A stretch of DNA of 64,000 bases from Corallochytrium limacisporum (lineage: Eukaryota > Opisthokonta): NCBI GenBank assembly GCA_002811645.1, contig PDIP01000004.1:90510-154509 (forward strand). The letters are read 5' to 3'. The notes under the pieces are model-generated. The model made no database searches. It saw nothing but the letters and a program-made list of their open reading frames with translations, and was not told the origin of the DNA. Below, one piece after another: positions 39,907 through 49,642 of this stretch; the first letter of the stretch is position 1; each line of letters starts with the position of its first letter. The position numbers and the translations under genes were made by a program.

Positions 39907-41910
39907 TCAGTGGTTACCAATAGCGGCGGCCTGGTCCTTCATGAAGCGCTCGATGTCCGGAACAGCAAAGGCACACTGGCTCTCAATGGCCAAGTTATCA
40001 ATGCCACGGACGACGCGGAACCAGCCGTCCTCTCCCCACCAGGTGCCCCAGGAGTTGCGGATAATCCAGTAGGGCAGCACGGTGCCGTCGTCCTGGGTCT
40101 CCTCACCCCATCCGGCAATCTCGACGACGTGGTCAATTTCCTTGAAGCCAGTTTTATCGTACATGATTCCACCCTTGTAGTTGTCGAACAGGTCGTTGAC
40201 AGCGACACCGCAGGCAACCGGGCCACGTGCGTACACCTCAGCCATGATCGCGGTTGCATTGTTGGGCAGGGGGCCGTATTCCTTAACGAAGAGTTTCAGC
40301 GGGTTCTTGACGGCGTAGCAGCCCTTCTTGGGCTCGCAGTTCTGGCAGATGGTCTCGGGCTCGCAAACGTCGTCACGGGCCAGGTAGGCCAGGCACGTGG
40401 TGTCAGTGGCACCGTGGTCATGGACGTGCTTGAAGGTCGTGACCTGGTCACCACCGTTGCAACCCTTGTTGCTGTCTTCGATGGCACAGTTGACGAGGTA
40501 CTGCGGGGACACAACAAAGTCGGGACCATCAGCGTTGCGCATCATCTTCAGCCTGTCAGACATAGAAGAGGCACAGGCGTGGGCCCAGCAGGATCCGCAG
40601 TAGTGTGGAATGTGCTGGTTGAGGTCGGTGGTAGCGTAGCTGGTGCCGTTCATGTTGCGGATGTCGTAGAACTTGGGCAGAGTCTCGGGGGTAACGTAGG
40701 AGTGGGGCATGGCGGACAAAACCACGGGCTCCACAGGGGTCTCTGGGGCTACGTAACCGTGGAACATCCCACTGAACTTGCCCTGCGGGTGTTCGCTCTC
40801 TCCAGCCTTGAGCTGGTCCGCGATGTCCTTGACGGCGTGGTGCAGCTCCTCTTGCCCGTGGTTGATCACTGCGCTGACAAAGTCGTAGGCCTTGTTCCAC
40901 ACCGTCTGCTCAGCAGATTCCTTGTCGTCACCGTCCTGCTTCTGTTCCTTTTTGTGGTCCGCAATCTTGAAAACCTTGGGCTCAGGGGACATGAGGGGGT
41001 ACACGCACTCCATACCAATTCCAAGGCTACCCTTGTGCATGTTGATGCGGAAGTTACCATTCTCACCCCACCAAAGACCCCAGGAGTTGCGCACCTCCCA
41101 ATACTCAATTTCGGTGCCGTTGACAACTTCCTTGCCCCAGCCGATGACCTCAATCTCGTGGTTTAGGTCTTCAGAGGTGATGACGCGGTCCTCTTCGTAG
41201 ATGCCTGACTTGTAGACGTTGTCAAAGTCAGGGGTGGCGGCCATGGCACAGTTGATGGGACCACGGGCGTAAATCTCTGCCTTCATGGCGTGGGGACCAT
41301 CAGCCGGGTCGAGGCGCTCTGCAGACTCAACGTAGTACTTCTTGTACTCCGGGACGGGGTAGCAGGTGCCAGGGAGGAATGTGTCGCCGGTCTTGCCGGG
41401 CTTGCAGTCCATGCAGTGTCCAATGTCGCTGCAGTCACCATTGTAGGCCTCAAACTGGAGGCAGGTGTTGTCAACGATACCGTTTTCCTTGACAAAGTTG
41501 TAGGCACGGAAAGAGTCACCACCATTGCAAGTACCGCCACCGTCGCAGTTGATTAAATTTTGCGGCTGCACAACTGTGCGGGGCCAGGCATTGTTGCGGA
41601 CAATGTTCAGGCGGTCACTCATGGCAGAGGTGGCAGCAAACGCCCAGCAGCCACCGCAATACTGGGGAATATGCTGGTTGACTGGGGAGGTGATGTAGCT
41701 GGTACCATTCACATTCTGCCAGGAGAAGTGCTCGGGGAGGTCGTCTGCCTCAATCATGGCGTGCATCATGCCACGGGGAGCGCTACGGCGCATGTTGTGG
41801 TCAATCTGCAGGCAGGTGCCGCGGAAGTTGGCCTCGATCTCTTCGCTTCCGGGCAAGGCCAAGGACAGCTGGCCGAGGGCCAGGACGACGGCAAGGCTGT
41901 ACATGTTCAT
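39907..41910 (-). CDS. Tandem cathepsin X/Z-type cysteine peptidase (two C1A domains)
   Basis: A 667-residue secreted or lysosomal papain-family protein with two complete catalytic domains. A signal peptide (1-19, MNMYSLAVVLALGQLSLAL) is followed by a short propeptide. Domain 1 (about 59-310) has the catalytic Cys88 in HIPQYCGGCWAF, His251 in NHEIEVIGWG and Asn275 in RNSWGLWWGE. Domain 2 (about 411-650) has Cys441 in HIPHYCGSCWAH, His594 in DHVVEIAGWG and Asn619 in RNSWGTWWGE. Both domains keep the NQHIP mini-loop that marks cathepsin X carboxypeptidases, including the oxyanion Gln. A Lys/Glu/Asp-rich linker (about 315-380) joins them. Cathepsin X is normally single-domain (about 300 residues), so the gene arose by internal duplication; both triads look intact. 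Carboxypeptidase activity is inferred from the mini-loop. Confidence 0.93.
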   Translation of the reverse strand: MNMYSLAVVLALGQLSLALPGSEEIEANFRGTCLQIDHNMRRSAPRGMMHAMIEADDLPEHFSWQNVNGTSYITSPVNQHIPQYCGGCWAFAATSAMSDRLNIVRNNAWPRTVVQPQNLINCDGGGTCNGGDSFRAYNFVKENGIVDNTCLQFEAYNGDCSDIGHCMDCKPGKTGDTFLPGTCYPVPEYKKYYVESAERLDPADGPHAMKAEIYARGPINCAMAATPDFDNVYKSGIYEEDRVITSEDLNHEIEVIGWGKEVVNGTEIEYWEVRNSWGLWWGENGNFRINMHKGSLGIGMECVYPLMSPEPKVFKIADHKKEQKQDGDDKESAEQTVWNKAYDFVSAVINHGQEELHHAVKDIADQLKAGESEHPQGKFSGMFHGYVAPETPVEPVVLSAMPHSYVTPETLPKFYDIRNMNGTSYATTDLNQHIPHYCGSCWAHACASSMSDRLKMMRNADGPDFVVSPQYLVNCAIEDSNKGCNGGDQVTTFKHVHDHGATDTTCLAYLARDDVCEPETICQNCEPKKGCYAVKNPLKLFVKEYGPLPNNATAIMAEVYARGPVACGVAVNDLFDNYKGGIMYDKTGFKEIDHVVEIAGWGEETQDDGTVLPYWIIRNSWGTWWGEDGWFRVVRGIDNLAIESQCAFAVPDIERFMKDQAAAIGNH

Positions 41911-42378
41911 CCTTACGTCCTATTGTATCGTCACATTGAATACAAACCGATGTGTAAATGTGCTCATGGAGCATGTCATTGGAAATATTGCGCAGTCCTA
42001 ACTAGCTCTGTCACTGTATTTTGCCACCATTCTCACGCAGAGCAATTGGCGGTTCGTTCTTGTGTGTAGAGACTTCGGTGCATAGCCCGATACTTGCCCT
42101 CGGAGGGCCCCCCTTCCCACCCCCCAACCGACACATTTGGGAGAGAGAGTGACAGCGGTGGGACCGATGATGAACGGTTTCGGACTCTCTCTCTCCCTGT
42201 CTCTCTCCCTCTCCCATCGGGCCCCTGTGCAGTTTTCCTTACCTAACCTCCCTTTTCCCCTTGATCGGAGAAGCAAGAGCGCTGCGTTCAGGTTAGAGAG
42301 ACAAGGGACAAGAGTGGCTTGGCACACACCGAGACGCATGGGGGAATGGAAACAAAAAGAAGCCAAAAAAAAAAAGGA

Positions 42379-42385
<7 letters not shown>

Positions 42386-42438
<53 letters not shown>
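42386..42438. repeat. (GA)n microsatellite
   Basis: A perfect GA dinucleotide run of about 53 bases preceded by an A-run, about 480 bp upstream of the cathepsin gene. Confidence 0.95.
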
Positions 42439-42441
<3 letters not shown>

Positions 42442-42626
42442 TTAAGGGACCAGAAACGATGGGAATGGCGGGGGCTGAGTCTTGGGGCGAGAGGAGAGGG
42501 GGGACGGGACCATCCCGGAGACTTTGAACCGCTGCGCTCGGTTCCTGTGCCACCGTCTCACCGTCGGCGCAGAGTGGCTGGCCGTTGCGTGCGCCCGGTC
42601 CGCGATCGTTGACGGGGGGGGGGCCG

Positions 42627-42658
42627 ATTGCCTCAATTCGTCATTGCCTCAATTCGTC
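42627..42658. repeat. 16-bp tandem duplication
   Basis: Two exact consecutive copies of a 16-base unit (ATTGCCTCAATTCGTC), immediately after a G-run. It looks like a recent slippage duplication. Confidence 0.9.
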
Positions 42659-42711
42659 ATTTGTCAGGCCATTCATTAAGTACCGATTTTTGAACCCTGT
42701 CCCCTTCCCTT

Positions 42712-42729
42712 GGGGGGGGGGGGGGGGGG
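42712..42729. repeat. 18-base G homopolymer
   Basis: The longest G-run in the window. Its length may be inexact, because long homopolymers are hard to sequence. Confidence 0.9.
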
Positions 42730-45700
42730 AGGACGACGGCGAGGCCTTCGGGGGGGAATTGGCGGGGAAAAAGCCCTGCGACACGAGCGCCTAAAGCCTA
42801 CACCAAAGCCTAAGCATTTTGCAATAGGTACTCTCCACACAGAGTCTTCGGTCTTCGGGGTAAAACTGTGTGGGTTTGCAATCCGCAGATTTCCAGAGAC
42901 GGAGATAAATTTTCTTTTCCATGCCCCCGCCCTTCCTGTTTCTCTTAGGTCAATTCCTGAGACAGTGTTTTGAAGTGCGAACTTGCCAATGCGTTTGGAC
43001 GGTGGCTGTCGTTCTGAACCCTTTTGCTTTTTCGTTCTCCCCCATCCCCAACGCCTCTCTCTCCCCCCTCCTCCTATCCATCACTACAATCCCGATCCAA
43101 CCGTCCTTCCCCAGTTCGCTTAGTGTCTCAACGGAGGAATATGAACAACACTTCTGACATCTTCTGTTGCATGTCATGCCGCCTCTTATGTTTGGTTCTG
43201 GAACACAGACATCGGTGACTCAGCAACGATCCCGAAGTAATGCAACTTAGACTAGGTGCAAACAGAAAGTGTGCGTTTGGGGGGGGTGTAGCTTTGCCTT
43301 TTTGTAGAACTTCAGAACTGCCTATTTTTAATTGTATGATGTTGGTTTGTCTTAGATTTTTGCGTCACCAAACTTGAAAAGACATCGAAAGTTTGTTCAA
43401 GTGACGGGGACGAGAAGTTATGTGTCCTCATGTGCTGATGAAATAGACGTGTGAAGCAAAAAGGCATAACATTGGGTTGCCTATATCAGTGCTCCTCTGA
43501 CCAACTATCAACTACGTACTGGGACGCGAGACCCACATCGTGTTTCACCCTATTTCTGTCCCGAAATCCGTTCAGGGTCCTTGTGTAACGGTAGCCAACC
43601 GCAATAACACGACGAAACGAATTTGGCTTTAGAGAACATTTGCGAAGATGCGCCCCGGCGCTAGCGCTGCGGTACTCACGTCTGAAATGGAACGATGAGA
43701 GAAGCAAGAGTTGCTGCGTTGTGCGTGTGCAAATTCAGACTTAGACTAAAGAGGCAGAAGAAGAACCAAATGCACCTAGTGCGCCAGGCTGCAGAACGAT
43801 GTGTGGCAAATGCCGGCCAGGAGGGCTTGCTCTTTGCAGATCCAATGTCAAATGTGTTTGTCTTCAGGAACTATGTCTGAGTGCTTGCTGATGCTTGTAG
43901 CAGGTTTAATTGGATACCTAAATGACGCTTAGGCCATGTGCAAGCTGCGGAAAATCGGTGTGGGTTGAGGGCTCTGTCGCATGTTACGGGGGTGGAAATG
44001 TATGGATACCGAGGGATAGCGAGTGTTCTCTGTGAAACGCATAGCAGCACGGCAACTGTCCAACGCATTATCGAAACAGCCATCCAAGCGACAGACGACC
44101 ATACTTGGGATGCGTCCCTCCACCTCGATTATTTTCCCTATGGTCGCGCACCTTCGACGATACCGTGTGTCCTTCCCATTTCAAGTCCACAGAGTCAAGC
44201 GTGTCGATTCACCACCAGGGCAAATTCAGGTTCTCCTCCTGCCCTTGACGAGTGCAATGGTGGTACGCATTATAGGGGATCCTGCGACACATGGAGAATT
44301 AATGAGAGGAAGAAAAAAAACACACACACCACGTTGCACATACAATCAGACCGTACTGGCCTGACTGCTCATCCGGAGTTCATGGTTCCCATACTGTTCT
44401 GGACCTTGTTTCACAGATGATAGTTGGACTCTTCGGTCGTCGGTTTAAAGTCTTTCCGTGGAACGGATGAATTAAAATTTAGTCACAGTGGACTGTCTAC
44501 GCTTAGAAACACCTACGCTCCTGTGCTTTAGGTCTGCGGAGGTCCCTCTAAGGGAGAGCGCATCTGCGTGCCATCCACTGTAACAATGGGACTCCCACCC
44601 TTCCCACACACTAAGGAACAAATCGAGGAAACAAAACAAGAAACTTAAAAAATATATCAGATGGCTAGGTTCGATCACGGAAGGCGAACGCCTTGGACTG
44701 CGGCATGCGGCATGACCATTGAGGGATGCGTCCGGATTATTTGCAGTCCCAGTGTAATGGAAACGAACCAAGAAAATGAAAGGAGAGTGGCAATAACATT
44801 CGATCGCTGTAGAAACACAGGGGAAGATAAAGTCTGAGGGTTTTCCCTAATCCTGCGTATGTAACCCGTCCACAACAGGCCAAATACAGCGCAAGTGTAA
44901 GCCAACCATGTGCTTGTCTCCTTCGTGACGATTCCAGTGCCCATCACCTCATCACTATGCACATCAGAGGATGTGTGCAGACAAACTGCAGCTGCTTCGT
45001 ATTTGTTATTCTGTAAATACTCAAAGTTATGTGCATAATACTGAGAATATACTAAGACAGCAGAAAGAAATCACTCTTTGTCCAGGATCGCCTTCGGTCA
45101 TGCCGCACTAAAACTTGCTCAGATCTTTCGTCTTTGGCTGCCATGTAGTGTCGTTGGCCCGCTCTCTAACTTTCATGGTTGGTTGCGGTGCAGCTTATTA
45201 CGTTGGGTGAATTTTGCTCGAGAAAAGTAAATATCTAATCTGTGGGTGGTGTTGTTAGTGATCAATCGATGAGAATAACGGAGGCTGCAAAGGACTGACG
45301 AAAAATTTAAGACCCAGATAGTTTAAGCGATTGCGGATGATGATGATGCTTGCTGTGTTCTTGCTTCCTCTTCTCCCCTTCCCCTCCTTTGTTGCCCGTT
45401 CTTGTTTTGTCGTTTCGTTGAGGCGCTCCGACATGCACCGAAACACTACCGAATGGGGTCCGGAGAGGCGGAGGGAATGGCATCAGAACGCCTTACCCAC
45501 TACTGCCACTTGCCGCAAGGCTTACGTCAAAAGCTACCAAAATGCCCTAGCAGGACGTCCAAACGGACGCATTGGCACATATCCTTCATGATATGCGGCC
45601 AGCCGCAGCTGTGTGTGTGCTGAAATACCAAGCAGGCCACAGAACAACACCAAGCGTCAAAGCGATTTGGTCGAACCATTCTCCACAAATTTAAGCGAAG

Positions 45701-46085
45701 ACCAACACGTTTACTATCACATTTTTAGGGAACCTTGCCGCAGAGGGTAGGAGAATGCCCTTATTGAGTAGCAAAGAACGAAACGACGAGAGTTGTCTTG
45801 CATGTTGCAGTTAACTGATAGGTATGGACTCTTTTTTAATGTTCTGTGAGATGATGACGCTCTACTGCTATTGGGTGTAATGTGTGACAAGCGAACTCGA
45901 AGGTGAAGTAAAGAAGAAAGAAAGGAATGAAGGCGACATCCTTCCCTAATTCATAAGTGGGCTGCCTACACATCCAAATCATTTTTCAGGTGAAGAGCGG
46001 CCTGCAGGACCTCCTCTTCTCGACCACGTCGTGGCTATAGCCAGCTCCCGCATAGAGCCAAAGCGTCCCGCCTCACCCTCCGGCG

Positions 46086-46122
46086 CCCTCCTCCCCCACC
46101 CACCCCGGTCCGGGGGAGGGGC
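46086..46122. repeat. C-run/G-run palindromic element
   Basis: CCTCCTCCCCCACCCACCCCGG is followed by TCCGGGGGAGGGG, with arms that can pair. It has the same core as the elements in the divergent spacers but no gene is recognised nearby, so it could mark an unseen promoter. Confidence 0.55.
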
Positions 46123-48260
46123 CACAGGTACGTTGGTTTGCAAAGGAACAGCGTACCGCAACCCAAGCAGAATGCCCTATATATTTAGGAAGGCAACGTT
46201 GATGCCAAAATCGTGCGTTTGTGTTGTATGTTCACTATGCACAGCTAAGACTATGACTGAGAAACTGAGTAAAAGGGAGCGGGAGACACATTAGAAACCC
46301 GGCCAAAGGATCATGAAAACGCGACGAACTTTCGGCTGCTTTTCCCATTTTTTTCCTTTCCCCTCTCTCTCTCTCTCTCTCACTTGCTTTCGTTCTTCCC
46401 TCCCTCCATCTTTCCTCTCTCTCTCTCCCCTCTCCCCCCTCCCTCCCTCCCCACAAACCCCGGCGGAGAAGGGGAGGGGGAGTGTTGATTTGGGAAGGGA
46501 CCCCAGCATCGTTCTGTACAACACCTTTTCCCCATCCTTTCTACAGATAGTTATAAGGCACTTCATTCGCTTTCAAATTTCCCCCCCCTCTCCCCGATTT
46601 CTAACTCTGCTCGGCTATTTTTTTTTTACTTTCTACCGTTCCTTGCAACCCTCTATCCCCCCCCCTCCCTCTTGTCTTCCCTCGGGCGCCTCATCCGTCT
46701 CGGTTCTTTCTTCTCTCCCTGTCGGGTCCTTTTCCCTTCTGCCTGTCGCTGATCCAATTAGTCTCCCGTCTTTGTCGCAGCGCGAGCTGCAAACCCTCCC
46801 CACACCACACCGATACCCCGCATGCCAGCAAGATTTTGTGATACTCACAGGTATGGCCATCGCAAGTCATAGGGAAACCCTGCTGGTAACTACAAAAGGC
46901 GACTTGGAATCGTCCCGGTGGTTGGGGGCAGTTGGAGTGGTGGAGGTTAGGTACGTACCTTCTTATATATCTCCCCGTCTCAAGTTGGTCTTCCGTCCGA
47001 GAGATACTAGTCGAATTTAGTCAAAGGTTTGTAGTATATTGGGCGGTGGCATGTGCTCCGACTGCGCTAGGACCAAACCCTTTAACCATTTTGAAAACGT
47101 TTTAGAAATTGAAATATCTCCGATACAAAAGAAAAAAATGGAGACAGAAGGGAGAGAAACCACGGTCAACGTTGTAGCCAGTCCGCCTGCAAAATACCGG
47201 TACTACCACTATTTTAGCACCCTCCCTCTTGGGCCACCCGTAATACACCAGCACCAAGTTTCAACATGCCCTTGGTGTAACACTTTTTTAGGCCTTGTTG
47301 TGTTTCGACCATTTCCTGTTCTGTCCGTCCTCTTCTATTTTTTTTTTAAATTCTTTGGTGCGGGGTGTGTTGGAATGTGTCTTATCCTATTTTCTTTCCT
47401 TTTATTTTTTTGCAATGTCCCTTACCACCCATATATTCTCAGTCATAGGCACACAGCAAAAAAAGGGTGTTGCAATTGCGCACCCACACGCACAACGCCA
47501 CGCACACAGAAACGGCTGGCAGTGCGAAGCAGGATTACCGCAAGTCAGCAGCAAAGAAGTCAACATTCTTTCCCCCCCCCCTCTCCCCCCCTTGCGTGCA
47601 TGGGAAAGGTCCAAGGGACATAGTATGACCTCTATGCGTTTACTTAGCCTTTGGGATGCCACACACTGTCTTCATAGTGAACACTCAGCGTTGCCCTACT
47701 GCCTCCCCAATACCTAGATAGAGAGACACGCCCCCCCCCCTCCCGGGAAGCAATATTTTCGTGCGTTGTGGACATGTATCCTTTCTTTTTACTAAACTGT
47801 GTGAATTCGAAATAAAAAGTCTGAGGGACGAAGTCCGGTTGAGAATTTCTATTTATTTCTCATAGAAAACCAGAGTCGGGGTCTACAGCGTCAACAAGGC
47901 CGGTTCGGCGATTTGACTCGGGCTCTGTGAACGTTGACGTACGGAGCAGCTGGGCGAACGCTCTGAGGAAACCGGGCCGGGAAAAAGAATGGGGAAAGGG
48001 TGGGAGGGTATCTTGTGAGAAAATCTTCAATATTTCAATACATTCAGTATGTCTCAGGTAAAACTGCCGGAACGGAGAAATCAGAAAAGGGAAAAGGGGG
48101 GCGGAGGCGGAGGGGAGGGGGGGAAAGCTCGAGACTCACGGAGGTCGAGGGCGAAGGAAGATGCAACGGAAAGGGGGGGGAAGGGAAGCACTCAGTGAGG
48201 TGAGAAGGAGGAATGAGAAGGACACACAGGGAGGAGGCAAAGGGGAAGAGAGTGATAGAA

Positions 48261-48354
48261 GCGAGAGAGAGAGTGAGTGAGTGAGTGAAAGAGAGAGTGT
48301 GTGTGTGAGTGTGTGAGTGAAAGACTGAAAGAGAGAGAGAGTGAACGAGTGAGA
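48261..48354. repeat. (GAGT)n/(GA)n/(GT)n purine-rich simple repeat
   Basis: A mixed tract of GTGA, GA and GT units. Its complement-type counterpart (CACT)n lies at 48728-48800, so the two form inverted repeats around the gap region. Confidence 0.85.
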
Positions 48355-48361
48355 CGCGGCC

Positions 48362-48538
48362 GGGGGGGGGGGAGGGGTGGCGGCGGTTTAGAGGGAGAGA
48401 GCCCGACAGGGAGGGGGAGAATANNNNNNNNNNNNNNNNNNNNNNNNNNNNNNNNNNNNNNNNNNNNNNNNNNNNNNNNNNGGGGGGAAGGATGGCGGCG
48501 GTTTAGAGGGAGAGAGCCCGACAGGGAGAGGGAGAATA
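48362..48538. repeat. Local tandem duplication interrupted by a gap
   Basis: About 45 bases containing GGCGGCGGTTTAGAGGGAGA and the following GAGCCCGACAGGGA occur on both sides of the run of N, about 115 positions apart. The real number of copies is hidden by the gap. Confidence 0.8.
48424..48481. other. Assembly gap (58 N)
   Basis: A run of N inside a G-rich tandem duplication. The assembly probably collapsed or broke on the repeat. Confidence 0.99.
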
Positions 48539-48727
48539 TATCGGCGCACCCAACGGTAGTGCGGTGGGAGCGGGTGAAACGCGAAAGTGGTGAGGAGGGG
48601 GAAGAGGGGAACAAAAAAGAAATGGAGAGAAACGTTTTGTTTTCACTGTTGCCGTCAAACACCCACAAAGAGAAAGGCCACCCACACCCTTACTCCGGTT
48701 CCGGTTCCATACACACACGTACAAGTA

Positions 48728-48775
48728 CTCACTTACGCACACTCACTCACTCACTCACACACACACTCACTCACT

Positions 48776-48800
<25 letters not shown>
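48728..48800. repeat. (CACT)n/(CA)n simple repeat
   Basis: CACT units pass into a CA run. It is the inverted counterpart of the GAGT-type tract 400 bp upstream. Confidence 0.85.
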
Positions 48801-48807
<7 letters not shown>

Positions 48808-48919
48808 CACCAATAACAGCCAACGCGCGAAACACGGCAGGACGGAATACTTCCGTTTTGCCATTTTTTTTCACTCTTCCTTTTAGAACCCACAGCTGAC
48901 TTAGGGAAATGTGAGGTAG

Positions 48920-48949
48920 CCCTCCCCCTCCCCGCGGGGAAAGGGGGGA
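48920..48949. promoter_or_regulatory. C/G palindrome upstream of C2H2-lectin-like gene
   Basis: CCCTCCCCCTCCCCGC is followed by GGGGAAAGGGGGG, about 700 bp before the start of the large zinc-finger gene. It resembles the elements in divergent spacers; the promoter role is inferred. Confidence 0.35.
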
Positions 48950-49642
48950 GAGAGGAGTGGAAGAAAGGTGGAGGTGTGGGCGGCCCCCGGCTTGTTGTGA
49001 GTCTCAGTATAGTGTCCCCTCTCATCGTTTTCCTTCCTCTTTGCATCGTCTTTCTTCGTCGTTTGTCTTCCGCGACTTGTAAATCACACGAGCGCACACA
49101 CACCACTTTCTTTAACGGCGTTTCAGGTGCTTTTCGTGAACTGTAATTGCTGCTATGTTCACAGTTGTCATACGAATGGAAAAGTCTTGGGATCTGTTGC
49201 CCCCTGAACTGGAACATGGGGCTGGTATTTGAAACTTTATACAAGTGTATGGATCTGCTAGCAATTCATGTAAGTCTACGGTTATTTGTCAACCATAGGG
49301 TTCGGACCAGACTGTATAAGGTTCCTCAGTCGTAAACTCCTGCAGGAGGGATATGATGAAATGGAAATGAACCTCTAAGTGTTGAACAGAAAGCAGAAGA
49401 CGGAGGACAAGAGAGAATTGAGAAGGATTATGACTTAGAAAGGTTGACACCGAACTGCCTTCCAGGGAGTGGGTATAGTTGACACACGCACGATTCAAAG
49501 AATTACATACAATCGCTCCAAGGGAAATTGAACAGAAACAGAAAAGCCTACATAATTATTGGCAAGAGATTTTGAGTACGTGGTGGTACTAATTAGTTCT
49601 CATTATTTCGAGCTGCTCGGAACGGGCCAAACCGAGAAAATC

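Larger units (their letters stand above)
41911..49642. other. Gene desert, 7.7 kb
   Basis: No protein or RNA gene is recognised in this stretch. It holds a C-rich stretch at 42105-42125, a (GA)n microsatellite at 42386-42438, G-runs at 42614-42623 and 42712-42729, a 16-bp tandem pair at 42627-42658, pyrimidine tracts at 46349-46450, a C/G palindrome at 46086-46122, C-runs near 47575 and 47730, an assembly gap at 48424-48481 inside a local duplication, and inverted tetranucleotide repeats. Its open frames (up to 235 codons) reflect low-complexity composition. Confidence 0.55.

Noticed and set aside
39910-41166. 418-codon frame on the strand opposite the cathepsin gene
   Set aside because: Antisense shadow of a strongly supported gene with intact catalytic motifs.
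46313-47020. 235-codon Ser/Pro-rich frame
   Set aside because: Encoded by CT-rich low-complexity DNA; no domain.
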